10,666 nucleotides of DNA, taken from the NCBI GenBank assembly GCA_947374125.1, contig CANCAR010000092.1:1-10666 (forward strand). The letters run 5' to 3'. The notes under the pieces are model-generated. The model worked only from the letters and a program-made list of their open reading frames with translations, ran no database searches and had not been told where the DNA came from. Shown here one piece after another: positions 1-6,510 of the stretch. Made by a program: the position numbers and the translations under genes. Each line of letters opens with the position of its first letter. Position 1 is the stretch's first letter. This DNA is from Hyphomicrobiales bacterium (GTDB lineage Bacteria > Pseudomonadota > Alphaproteobacteria > Rhizobiales > Beijerinckiaceae).

Positions 1-1
1 C

Positions 2-664
2 CTTGTTGACCTTGGCAAGGCTGATGGTCTGTCCGGCATCGAAGTAAAGGGTCGTAACGTCGTAATCGGCGCGATGACCCGTCATGCGGATGTCGCTTCC
101 TCGGCGATTGTTGGCGAGGCCATTCCGGCGCTCGCGGCGCTTGCTGGTGGCATCGGCGACCCAGCCGTCCGCAACCGTGGCACGATTGGTGGCTCGATTG
201 CCAATAATGACCCTGCGGCGGATTATCCTTCTGCTGTGCTTGCTCTTGGTGCGACGATTATTACGAATAAGCGCAAGATCCCTGCGGATCAGTTCTTCCA
301 AGGCATGTTTGCCACTGCATTGGAAGAGGGCGAAATGATTGTGAAGGTCTCCTTCCCGATCCCTTCCAAGGCCGCTTACGAGAAGTTCCCGAACCCAGCC
401 TCGCGCTATGCGATGGTTGGTGTCTTCGTTGCCAAGAAGGGTTCAGAAACCCGCGTGGCAGTGACGGGTGCTGGCTCGGACGGCGTTTTCCGCTCGGCTG
501 AATGCGAAGCAGCACTCAAGGCGCGGTTTAATCCGAAGTCGCTCGATGGTGTTAAGGTGAAGGCTTCGGGCCTGAACTCCGACATTCATGCGAGCTCGGA
601 ATATCGGGCGCATCTGATCCCTGTGATCGCCAAGCGCGCGGTTGCTAAGGCGGTTGCAAAGTAA
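2..664 (+). CDS. coxM: FAD-binding medium subunit of a molybdenum hydroxylase (CoxM-like), 5' partial
   Basis: The open frame enters from the left edge (first full codon at base 2) and gives 220 visible residues. Family members are usually about 260-290 aa, so roughly 45 N-terminal residues are missing; the ATG at 74 is internal. The visible part has the FAD-binding signature RGTIGGSIANNDPAADYPS (visible residues about 59-77), preceded by GGIGDPAVRN. It also has the CoxM C-terminal flavin domain ending with the typical DIHASSEYRAHLIPVIAKRAV-like tail. In this family the M subunit carries FAD and passes electrons from the Fe-S small subunit to the acceptor. Specific substrate (CO or another compound) cannot be decided because the large subunit is outside the window. 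A hairpin terminator follows 28 nt after the stop. Family assignment is secure; the symbol is by similarity. Confidence 0.9.
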   Translation, partial: LVDLGKADGLSGIEVKGRNVVIGAMTRHADVASSAIVGEAIPALAALAGGIGDPAVRNRGTIGGSIANNDPAADYPSAVLALGATIITNKRKIPADQFFQGMFATALEEGEMIVKVSFPIPSKAAYEKFPNPASRYAMVGVFVAKKGSETRVAVTGAGSDGVFRSAECEAALKARFNPKSLDGVKVKASGLNSDIHASSEYRAHLIPVIAKRAVAKAVAK

Positions 665-692
665 GCTAAGCCGCTTGCTTTGACCAAGATTA

Positions 693-723
693 AAGAATGC
701 CCGGCCTAGTGCCGGGCATTCTT
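693..723 (+). terminator. Strong intrinsic-type hairpin after coxM-like gene
   Basis: A perfect 13-bp stem is formed by AAGAATGCCCGGC (693-705) and GCCGGGCATTCTT (711-723) around the 5-nt loop CTAGT. The run of T after it is short and broken (TTCTTACATT), so termination may be partial. It separates the hydroxylase structural subunit from the downstream maturation genes and so would lower their transcription relative to the subunits. Confidence 0.8.
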
Positions 724-794
724 ACATTGAGCGCTGTCTCTGACTGCTTTATGGCTCTCAACCTATTCTGCATTTTGTTTCCGGAGTTTGATCG

Positions 795-1724
795 ATGACC
801 ATGATTGCGTTGCCCGCCTCCATCGATGCCATGGAAAGTCTTTTGACATCCGGCAATTACGTTGCTGATCGGTCGCTCGCCACGGTGCTGTTTCTGGCGC
901 TCAAAATGGGTCGCCCGATTTTGCTCGAAGGTGAAGCGGGCGTTGGCAAAACGGAAATAGCTAAGGTTCTGGCCAAGACGTTGGGGCGTAAGCTCATCCG
1001 GTTGCAATGCTATGAGGGGCTGGACGTCTCTTCCTCGGTTTATGAATGGAACTATGCCGCGCAGATGATGGCCATTCGCCTCTCGGAAGCGGAAGGCGGT
1101 GTTGACCGCTCCCAATTGGAGCAGAATATTTTTTCCGAGCGCTATCTGGTGCGTCGCCCAATTCTTGAAGCACTTACGCCGGATGTTGCTGGCCCGCCCG
1201 TGCTACTGATTGACGAGCTCGATCGGACGGATGAAGCGTTTGAAGCCTATTTGCTTGAAGTGTTGAGTGATTTTCAGGTCACCATTCCTGAGTTCGGCAC
1301 CGTCAAAGCGCCGCACCCGCCAATTGTGATTGTTACTTCCAACCGGACGCGCGAAATCCATGACGCGTTGAAGCGTCGTTGCCTGTATCATTGGGTGGAT
1401 TATCCCACGGCGGAGCGTGAGCTAGAGATTGTCCGCACCAAAGCGCCGCACTCGCCCGAAAAACTGTCAGCCGAAATCGTGGCCTTCGTGCAGGCGCTGC
1501 GCAAACAGGATTTGTTCAAAGTCCCGGGCGTCGCCGAAACGCTCGACTGGGTAACGGCTCTGGTCGAGCTTGACGCTGTTGCGCTTGATCCGAAGCAGGT
1601 GTCTGACACGCTGGGTGTCTTGCTCAAATATCAAGACGATATCCAAAAAATGCAAGGCTCCGAGATCAAGGCGATTTTGGACGAGATTAAGGTCAATGTG
1701 AAACCCGGCAAGCCGGGAGTTTGA
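795..1724 (+). CDS. coxD: MoxR-family AAA+ ATPase, CoxD-like maturation chaperone
   Basis: The 309-aa protein has Walker A GEAGVGKT (46-53), Walker B VLLIDELDR (136-144), a sensor-1 TSN (181-183) and the arginine-bearing LKRRCLYHW (192-200) of MoxR-type AAA+ proteins. In carbon monoxide dehydrogenase systems CoxD is the membrane-associated AAA+ ATPase needed to sulfurate and assemble the Mo-containing centre. MoxR ATPases generally pair with a VWA protein, and one (CoxE-like) lies downstream at 2604. The start at 795 is chosen because GGAG at 783-786 sits 8 nt upstream; an in-frame ATG at 801 is a poorer choice. It follows the terminator at 693-723, so it may have its own promoter in 724-780, but I see no convincing one. 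The role is inferred from family and context. Confidence 0.9.
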   Translation: MTMIALPASIDAMESLLTSGNYVADRSLATVLFLALKMGRPILLEGEAGVGKTEIAKVLAKTLGRKLIRLQCYEGLDVSSSVYEWNYAAQMMAIRLSEAEGGVDRSQLEQNIFSERYLVRRPILEALTPDVAGPPVLLIDELDRTDEAFEAYLLEVLSDFQVTIPEFGTVKAPHPPIVIVTSNRTREIHDALKRRCLYHWVDYPTAERELEIVRTKAPHSPEKLSAEIVAFVQALRKQDLFKVPGVAETLDWVTALVELDAVALDPKQVSDTLGVLLKYQDDIQKMQGSEIKAILDEIKVNVKPGKPGV

Positions 1725-1778
1725 GACCGTTTTAGGTTCGGGTCGGTGTTTGTTGCGTCAAAATAGGAGTTGATATTT

Positions 1779-1795
1779 TTAACCTAATAGGTTAA
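1779..1795 (+). promoter_or_regulatory. Probable MqsA operator palindrome upstream of mqsR
   Basis: TTAACCT-AAT-AGGTTAA is a perfect 7+3+7 palindrome ending 7 nt before the mqsR start codon. It has the same AACCT-N3-AGGTT form as the E. coli mqsRA operators bound by the MqsA helix-turn-helix domain. The base-contacting residues Asn97 and Arg101 known from E. coli MqsA are both conserved in the MqsA encoded here. The site would allow autorepression. It overlaps the only candidate ribosome-binding element (AGG at 1789-1791), so binding probably also covers the transcription start region. Confidence 0.85.
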
Positions 1796-1802
1796 TCCTT
1801 GC

Positions 1803-2099
1803 ATGGAAAAGCGAACGTCGCATATGCCTTTGGGTAGAGTTTTGGAATTAGCCGCCGCTGGGCGCGTTCGCGCTACGATGACGGCCTTTCGGGACGCGGA
1901 TCGCTTAGGTTTCGGCAAGCCGGAGATGATTGACATCATCCTGCGGCTTGAAAAGGTTGATTTTTACAAAAGCATGACGACCTACGGTGATCATACAATC
2001 TGGCAGGATGTGTATCGTCCAATGTCGGATGTTGGACGGCTTTATATTAAACTTACTGTCGTGGATGATGTCTTGATTGTTTCGTTTAAGGAGATGTAA
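1803..2099 (+). CDS. mqsR: MqsR-type mRNA interferase toxin
   Basis: At 98 aa this matches E. coli MqsR in length and is very similar to it, with the block DFYKSMTTYGDHTIWQDVYRP (53-73) and the end DVLIVSFKEM. The residues implicated in RNA cleavage in E. coli MqsR (Lys56, Gln68, Tyr81, Lys96) fall at exactly the same positions. MqsR is a ribosome-independent RNase of RelE-like fold that cuts mainly at GCU/GCA. The toxin gene comes first and the antitoxin second, as is usual for mqsRA. The stop is 2 nt before mqsA, implying coupled translation. The Shine-Dalgarno is weak (AGG at 1789-1791). G+C over 1801-2100 is about 48% by hand count, somewhat lower than coxD, which fits acquisition. The gene is intact and looks functional. 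Confidence 0.95.
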   Translation: MEKRTSHMPLGRVLELAAAGRVRATMTAFRDADRLGFGKPEMIDIILRLEKVDFYKSMTTYGDHTIWQDVYRPMSDVGRLYIKLTVVDDVLIVSFKEM

Positions 2100-2101
2100 T
2101 C

Positions 2102-2497
2102 ATGAAATGTCCCGTATGCGGTGAGGCTGAACTTGTGCCCATGAAGCGCAATCTGGTGCATATCTATCGGGGACAAACCACAATTGTGCCCATGGTGTCA
2201 GGCGATGAGTGCCCCTCTTGCGGCGAGATAGTTGTTGGGCTTGAAGATGGCGATCGCGTTTCCGCTGCGATGCGCGCCTTTAACCGCGAGGTCAACGCGA
2301 TGCTGGGCGACCCGGACTTTATCGCGGGCGTGCGCAAAAAGCTGAACCTCAACCAAGGTGAGGCGGGCGAGATTTTTGGCGGCGGGGTGAATGCGTTCTC
2401 CCGCTATGAGACGGGCACCACCAAGCCGCCTCTGGCGCTCGTCAAATTGTTTAAAGTGCTGGATCGGCATCCCGAACTTTTAAACGAAATTCGCTGA
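2102..2497 (+). CDS. mqsA: MqsA-type antitoxin and transcriptional repressor
   Basis: The 131-aa product has the same length as E. coli MqsA. The N-terminal zinc domain keeps Cys3, Cys6, Cys37 and Cys40 (MKCPVC ... ECPSC) at the E. coli positions. The C-terminal half is an HTH_XRE domain with KLNLNQGEAGEIFGGGVNAF and then SRYETG, including Asn97 and Arg101 used for operator contact. The protein ends HPELLNEIR, identical to the E. coli tail. MqsA neutralises MqsR and represses its own operon through the palindrome at 1779-1795. GGAG at 2090-2093 gives an 8-nt spacing to the ATG at 2102. The pair lies between two cox maturation genes in the same direction, so it could also be read from a coxD promoter. 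Identity is secure; insertion into the operon is inferred. Confidence 0.95.
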   Translation: MKCPVCGEAELVPMKRNLVHIYRGQTTIVPMVSGDECPSCGEIVVGLEDGDRVSAAMRAFNREVNAMLGDPDFIAGVRKKLNLNQGEAGEIFGGGVNAFSRYETGTTKPPLALVKLFKVLDRHPELLNEIR

Positions 2498-2500
2498 TAA

Positions 2501-2569
2501 TAGGGTGTAGGGTGTAGGATCTGACCTTTGGTTTCATTCCACTTTCTACACCCTAAACCCTACTCCCTA
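2501..2569. repeat. Imperfect inverted repeat of GGGTGTA/CCCTAAA units after mqsA
   Basis: The left arm TAGGGTGTAGGGTGTAGG (2501-2518) can pair with CCTAAACCCTACTCCCTA (2552-2569), 16 of 18 positions complementary, across a 33-nt spacer. Alternatively the 10-mer TAGGGTGTAG, present at 2501-2510 and again at 2508-2517, is exactly complementary to CTACACCCTA at 2546-2555. The arms are built of 7-nt units, so the structure is part inverted repeat and part tandem repeat. No T-tract follows, so it is a weak terminator candidate. It occupies most of the 106-nt gap between mqsA and the coxE-like gene and may be an intergenic repeat element or the edge of the mqsRA insertion. Confidence 0.75.
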
Positions 2570-2603
2570 GAACCCTTTCTTCCTGAACCGTTAAGTCATT
2601 CAA

Positions 2604-3809
2604 ATGTCCGGTAAACTCTCTGAAAACATCGCCTATTTCGCCCGTGCCTTGCGCGAGGCAGGCCTACCCGTTGGCCCCGGCGCGGTGTTGGATGCGGTGG
2701 AGGCGGTTGAGGCCGCACATATTGGGAGTAAAGAAGATTTCTTTTGGACGCTGCACGCGATTTTCGTGAAAAAGCGTGATCATTCGGATGTGTTTACCCA
2801 AGCCTTCCGGATATTCTTCCGCCGTCGCTCCTTGATCGAAAAAATCATCGCTACGCTCTCGCCCTATTCACCAGCGAAGGACGACAAGCCTAAAAAGCCA
2901 GAGGCGGGCGCTCTACGTGCGGCTGAGGCACTGTTGCAGGCGAAGCGCAAGGAAGCGCCGCCCGAAAAAGAAGAAAAGATCGAGCTGGATGCACGGTTTA
3001 CCGTGTCGGAGCGCGAAATCCTGCAAACCAAGGATTTTGCACAAATGACGGCGGATGAAGTCATTCGCGCCTACCGGTTGATCGACAGGCTCGAATTGCC
3101 CGATGACCGCCGACCAACGCGCCGTTTTGTTGCTGCGAGATCTGGCTCGCGGATCGATCCTCGCAAAACCTTCCGCAACACGCTGCGCTCGGGCGGCGGC
3201 ATGATCAAACTGGAATATCGCGACCGTGCCGAGAAAAGCCCTCCGATTGTGGCGATTTGCGATATATCCGGCTCAATGGCCGATTATACGCGGTTGTTTT
3301 TGCATTTTCTTCATACGCTGACCGATCAAAGAAAGCGCGTAAACACGTTCCTTTTCGGCACGCGGCTCACCAATGTGACGCGCTCGTTGAAAAGTCGTGA
3401 CCCAGACGAGGCCTTGGAAAAATGTACGGAGCAGGTTGCTGATTGGTCCGGCGGCACCCGCATCGGCACCAGCCTGCATCGGTTTAATCGCCAATGGTCG
3501 CGTCGCGTGTTGGGGCAGGGCGCTATTGTGCTGCTGTTTACCGACGGGTTAGAGCGCGATGGCACGGAAGAATTACAAAAGGAAATCGACCGTCTGCACC
3601 GCTCCTGCCGAAAGCTTGTGTGGCTCAACCCCTTGCTTCGATTTGATGGATTTGAGGCGAAGGCTTCTGGTATTCGTGCTATCTTACCGCATGTGGATGA
3701 GTTCCGTCCGATCCATAATTTGAAGAGTATGGAAGCGCTGGTTGAGGCGTTATCGGTCAAAGGGGCGGCTGCGGCTGATCCTAAACTTTGGTTGCGACGG
3801 GTAGCCTGA
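2604..3809 (+). CDS. coxE: VWA-domain protein, CoxE-like
   Basis: This 401-aa protein has an N-terminal helical part (1-90) beginning FARALREAGLPVGPGAVLDAV, as in CoxE/YehP-type proteins. A charged linker (about 90-130, rich in Lys/Glu) follows, and then a C-terminal von Willebrand A domain. The MIDAS metal site is complete: DISGS (220-224), Thr285 in GGTRIGTS, and Asp314 in TDG. CoxE works with the AAA+ CoxD, and in Oligotropha CO dehydrogenase it is assigned to copper insertion with CoxF. Here the partner gene is upstream but separated by mqsRA. I see no Shine-Dalgarno before ATG 2604; TTAAGTCATTCAA precedes it, as might be expected if translation once depended on close coupling to coxD. 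Family assignment is firm; the metal-insertion role depends on the unseen enzyme. Confidence 0.9.
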   Translation: MSGKLSENIAYFARALREAGLPVGPGAVLDAVEAVEAAHIGSKEDFFWTLHAIFVKKRDHSDVFTQAFRIFFRRRSLIEKIIATLSPYSPAKDDKPKKPEAGALRAAEALLQAKRKEAPPEKEEKIELDARFTVSEREILQTKDFAQMTADEVIRAYRLIDRLELPDDRRPTRRFVAARSGSRIDPRKTFRNTLRSGGGMIKLEYRDRAEKSPPIVAICDISGSMADYTRLFLHFLHTLTDQRKRVNTFLFGTRLTNVTRSLKSRDPDEALEKCTEQVADWSGGTRIGTSLHRFNRQWSRRVLGQGAIVLLFTDGLERDGTEELQKEIDRLHRSCRKLVWLNPLLRFDGFEAKASGIRAILPHVDEFRPIHNLKSMEALVEALSVKGAAAADPKLWLRRVA

Positions 3810-3830
3810 AACAGAAATTGGAGTTTTGCT

Positions 3831-4154
3831 ATGCTCGCATCTGACGACGATCTCTTGAAACAAGCCGAAGACTGGCGGCGCGCGGGGCGCGCTGTCGCCA
3901 TTGCGACGGTCGTCGAGACGTGGGGCTCGGCACCTCGTCCGGTGGGTAGCCATCTTGTGATTGATGGCGAGGGCAACTTCATGGGCTCTGTCTCAGGCGG
4001 TTGTGTCGAAGGCGCGGTAGTCACCGAAGCCATTGATGTCATCGAAAGCGGCGCGCCGAAGCTGTTGGAATTTGGCGTCGCCAATGAGACGGCTTGGCAA
4101 GTGGGACTTTCCTGCGGCGGTCGTATCAGCGTCTATGTCGAGAAAGTAGCCTGA
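3831..4154 (+). CDS. XdhC/CoxI-family protein, N-terminal domain only
   Basis: The 107-aa product equals only the N-terminal XdhC_CoxI domain: TVVETWGSAPRPVGSHLVI (27-45), GSVSGGCVEGAV (52-63) and the end VGLSCGGRISVYVE. The two cysteine-containing loops (SGGCVE, LSCGG) are the conserved features of the family, which binds molybdenum cofactor and helps its sulfuration and insertion into xanthine dehydrogenase-type enzymes. The C-terminal Rossmann domain that normally completes XdhC is encoded separately at 4794-5489, with an exporter gene between. GGAG at 3820-3823 lies 7 nt before the ATG and supports this start. The stop overlaps the next start by 1 nt (TGATG). CoxF or CoxI would be the cox-system names; I leave the symbol open. 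Confidence 0.88.
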   Translation: MLASDDDLLKQAEDWRRAGRAVAIATVVETWGSAPRPVGSHLVIDGEGNFMGSVSGGCVEGAVVTEAIDVIESGAPKLLEFGVANETAWQVGLSCGGRISVYVEKVA

Positions 4155-4780
4155 TGGGTTCCTTTGAGCTTTTGATTAGTTTTACGGTCGCGACTGCTAT
4201 TTTCGCTTATGTCCCGGGACCCGCGATAATGTACACGATGGCGCAAACCATGGCCTTGGGGCGGCGGGGCGGCTTAATGGCAGCCCTTGGCCTTCATATT
4301 GGCGGCTACGCGCATGTTCTGGCCGCGGCCTTTGGGCTTTCGGCTCTCTTCCATTATGTGCCGGAACTGTTTCTGGCGGTTAAAATCGCAGGTGCGATTT
4401 ACCTCGTTTGGCTTGGGGTCGACATGATCCGTAAGAGCAAACTGGGTAAGGTTGACGCGATTGAGCCAAAAAGCGCCCGGCGTGCAATGATTGAAAGCAT
4501 CACGGTGGAGCTTTTAAATCCCAAAACAGCTCTGTTCTTTTTGGCCTTTGTACCGCAATTTGTGGACCCGTCTGCTTCCTATCCGGTGTGGGTGCAGTTT
4601 TTGATATTGGGCGTTATCGTGAACTTAGCCTTTTCATCAGCCGATCTTGTAGTGATCTGGTTTACGTCAGCCATAGCCGGGCGGTTAAAGCGGGGCGGGC
4701 GATTGGCCCATGCGCTTCGGGTTCTCGGCGGTACAGTGCTTATTGGGCTAGGCGCGCGACTGGCGCTTGAGCGGGTTTGA
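4154..4780 (+). CDS. LysE/RhtB-family exporter
   Basis: The 208-aa membrane protein shows the LysE/RhtB hallmarks: PGPAIMYTMAQTMALGRRGG (21-40) after the first membrane segment, and LLNPKTALFFLAFVPQFVDP (120-139). Its hydrophobic segments, at about 3-25, 41-66, 70-90, 122-142, 146-172 and 186-203, give the usual six-helix layout. Members export amino acids or similar small metabolites; the substrate here is unknown. I start it at 4154 because the ATG overlaps the preceding stop (TGATG) and gives the standard family length; an upstream ATG at 4094 in the same frame would overlap the XdhC-domain gene and add a non-hydrophobic 20-residue tail. Its place between the two XdhC halves ties its expression to cofactor maturation, which is unusual and unexplained. 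Confidence 0.88.
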   Translation: MGSFELLISFTVATAIFAYVPGPAIMYTMAQTMALGRRGGLMAALGLHIGGYAHVLAAAFGLSALFHYVPELFLAVKIAGAIYLVWLGVDMIRKSKLGKVDAIEPKSARRAMIESITVELLNPKTALFFLAFVPQFVDPSASYPVWVQFLILGVIVNLAFSSADLVVIWFTSAIAGRLKRGGRLAHALRVLGGTVLIGLGARLALERV

Positions 4781-4793
4781 AGGGTAATTTCTG

Positions 4794-5489
4794 ATGGATC
4801 TTTCGCTTCTCTCTCGGCTGAACGAAGAACGCGCGGCGCGACGTGCAGCCGTTCTTGTCACCGATATCGTGAGCGGCAGGCAGCGTCTGGTGCTGGAGGC
4901 TGAATTAGCAATCGATCCGCTGTCCGGCGTACTTTCGGACGCGCTCCGCATGGGCAAAAGTGGTGTGGTAGACACGTCTGAAGGCAAGCTTTTTCTCACT
5001 GTTCAGGCCCCCATTGTCCGCATCGTTGCAATTGGCGCTGTCCATATCAGCCAGGCGTTGGTGCCAATGGCGCAGCAATTGGGTTTTGATGTGGCGATCG
5101 TCGATCCGCGTACGGCTTTTGCTTCGGCGGAACGCTTCCCGAATGTGGAGATGCATGCGGAATGGCCTGATGTCGCTCTGCCTAAACTCGGCGTGGATCG
5201 GTACACGGCGTTTGTGATGCTGACTCATGATCCGAAAATTGATGATCCTGCGTTATTCATCGCGCTCAGATCGCCGTCGTTTTACATTGGTGCGTTAGGG
5301 TCGAGAAAAACCCATGCAACGAGGGTGGAGCGCTTGAAAGAAGCGGGCTTTGGCGAGGATGATATCGCCCGTATTCATGCGCCGATTGGGCTGAACATTG
5401 GCGGCATCAGCCCTGCTGAAGTTGCGCTCTCGATTTTGGCGCAGATTACGGCCAAGCTTCGGCTTAAGGCTGACGGAACGCGGGCCTAA
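4794..5489 (+). CDS. XdhC-family protein, C-terminal Rossmann domain (CoxF/XdhC-like)
   Basis: The 231-aa protein has a variable N-terminal part (1-72), which appears remodelled from an XdhC N-domain, and then the XdhC C-terminal Rossmann domain. Its motifs are VAIGAVHISQAL (78-89), a strand ending VDPR (103-106), LTHDPKIDDPAL (143-154), YIGALGSRKTHATR (164-177) and IHAPIGLNIGGISPAEVALSI (194-214). These are the classical XdhC_C landmarks. The nucleotide loop is GAVHIS rather than the commoner GAGHVG. The protein should act with the 107-aa XdhC N-domain protein in preparing and inserting the molybdenum cofactor. It starts 13 nt after the exporter stop; a GGGTAA at 4781-4786 is a weak ribosome-binding site. 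Its stop is 1 nt before the next ATG. Family assignment is solid; exact partner contacts are inferred. Confidence 0.88.
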   Translation: MDLSLLSRLNEERAARRAAVLVTDIVSGRQRLVLEAELAIDPLSGVLSDALRMGKSGVVDTSEGKLFLTVQAPIVRIVAIGAVHISQALVPMAQQLGFDVAIVDPRTAFASAERFPNVEMHAEWPDVALPKLGVDRYTAFVMLTHDPKIDDPALFIALRSPSFYIGALGSRKTHATRVERLKEAGFGEDDIARIHAPIGLNIGGISPAEVALSILAQITAKLRLKADGTRA

Positions 5490-5490
5490 G

Positions 5491-6510
5491 ATGCGCTTTG
5501 GTCCCGTCCCGCTCGATCAAGCGCTTGATGCGGTGTCGGCTCACTCCATTCGGATCGGTGAGCGGGTGATTAAAAAAGGTGCGCGGCTAACCGCTGATGA
5601 CCTTGCCGCGATCAAGGCCGATGGCCGCGCCGAAGCCATCGTCGCAATAAGCGATGAAGGCGACATTGGCGAAGACGAAGCTGCTGAACGGCTCGCTATT
5701 GCACTCTCCGGCGGATATATCCGGCGGGATCATCCGACAACGGGGCGAAACAACCTTTTCGCTGACAAGGCAGGCGTGTTGCGTGTCGATTCACATGCCA
5801 TCGACCGGTTAAACGCGGTCGACGAGGCGGTCACTTTTGCCACTTTGCCGGATTTCCGTGCGGTTGAACGCGGCGAGATGATTGCGACCGTAAAGATCAT
5901 CCCCTTTGCGGTTTCGGGGTTGGTTCTCGAAAAGGCACTTTCGGAAGCGGGTGCTTTGCCGTTGATTGAGGTGAAGCCGTTTCGAAAGCTCAAAGTGGCA
6001 GCCGTTTCGACGTTGCTGCCGGGGCTTAAACCCAGCGTCATCAATAAGACGCTGGCTGTTTTGGAGGGAAGATTGGAGCCTGCCGATTCGACGGTCGATT
6101 TTGATCTCCGCGTGCCGCACGAGGCCAAGGATGTCGCAGACGCGATCAATTTGGCGATAATGGACGGGGCTGATCTTGTGGTGGTCTATGGAGCCTCTGC
6201 GATTACGGATCGACGTGATGTGATCCCCTCTGCCATTGAGTTGGCTGGCGGGCGGATCGAGCATTTTGGGATGCCGGTTGATCCGGGTAATCTGATGCTC
6301 GTGGGCGAGGTTGAAGGCCGCCCTGTGCTCGGCGCACCGGGATGCGCGCGGAGCCCCAAGGAGAACGGTTTTGACTGGGTATTGCAACGCGTGATGGCGG
6401 GTATTCCCGTGAAGCGTGCCGATTTGACCTCGATGGGCGTTGGCGGGTTGCTGATGGAGATTGTCCAACGCGGCCATCCGCGCGATCCGAATGCGGGGCC
6501 ACAAGACTGA
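5491..6510 (+). CDS. MoeA-like molybdopterin-binding protein
   Basis: The 339-aa protein belongs to the molybdopterin-binding group found with Mo-hydroxylase maturation genes. It starts FGPVPLDQALDAVSAHSIR, resembling the MoeA opening, and has a MoCF-type fold in the second half: YGASAITDRRDVIP (233-246), FGMPVDPGNLM (259-269) and GAPGCARSPKENGFDWVL (281-298). The last is the signature of this subfamily. It likely binds molybdopterin or Mo-molybdopterin and hands it to the cytidylyltransferase encoded next. In many alphaproteobacteria the two activities are on one polypeptide; here they are separate genes overlapping by 1 nt (TGATG). The ATG at 5491 is chosen because it lies 1 nt after the upstream stop and leaves the family N-terminus intact; the upstream ATG at 5398 would lie within the XdhC gene. 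Confidence 0.87.
   Translation: MRFGPVPLDQALDAVSAHSIRIGERVIKKGARLTADDLAAIKADGRAEAIVAISDEGDIGEDEAAERLAIALSGGYIRRDHPTTGRNNLFADKAGVLRVDSHAIDRLNAVDEAVTFATLPDFRAVERGEMIATVKIIPFAVSGLVLEKALSEAGALPLIEVKPFRKLKVAAVSTLLPGLKPSVINKTLAVLEGRLEPADSTVDFDLRVPHEAKDVADAINLAIMDGADLVVVYGASAITDRRDVIPSAIELAGGRIEHFGMPVDPGNLMLVGEVEGRPVLGAPGCARSPKENGFDWVLQRVMAGIPVKRADLTSMGVGGLLMEIVQRGHPRDPNAGPQD

Noticed and set aside
81..89. XdhC C-domain nucleotide loop GAVHIS (protein residues 81-86) as a defective Rossmann motif
   Set aside because: The window coordinates here are nominal; the motif is in the protein encoded at 4794-5489. The GAVHI form appears to be usual for the split CoxF-like XdhC group, so I do not treat it as loss of function.
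727..755. TTGAGC / TATGGC as a promoter for coxD
   Set aside because: The 17-nt spacing is right, but only three of six -10 positions match consensus; too weak to annotate.
1704..1717. CCCGGC-AA-GCCGGG hairpin at the end of coxD as a terminator
   Set aside because: It lies in the coding sequence (KPGKPG repeat), the loop of 2 nt is too small, and no T-tract follows.
1726..1737. Second MqsA operator (ACC...GGT around GTTTTA)
   Set aside because: The half-sites are 6 nt apart rather than 5 as in the clear operator, and the outer bases are not symmetrical.
3326..4084. 252-aa open frame on the - strand across coxE and the XdhC N-domain gene
   Set aside because: Its sequence is Ser/Arg/Pro-rich and low in motif content, and it lies antisense to two well-recognised proteins; a compositional shadow.
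5809..6504. 231-aa open frame on the - strand opposite the molybdopterin-binding gene
   Set aside because: It is rich in Arg/His/Gln with no recognisable domain, and the + strand gene has clear conserved motifs over the same span.
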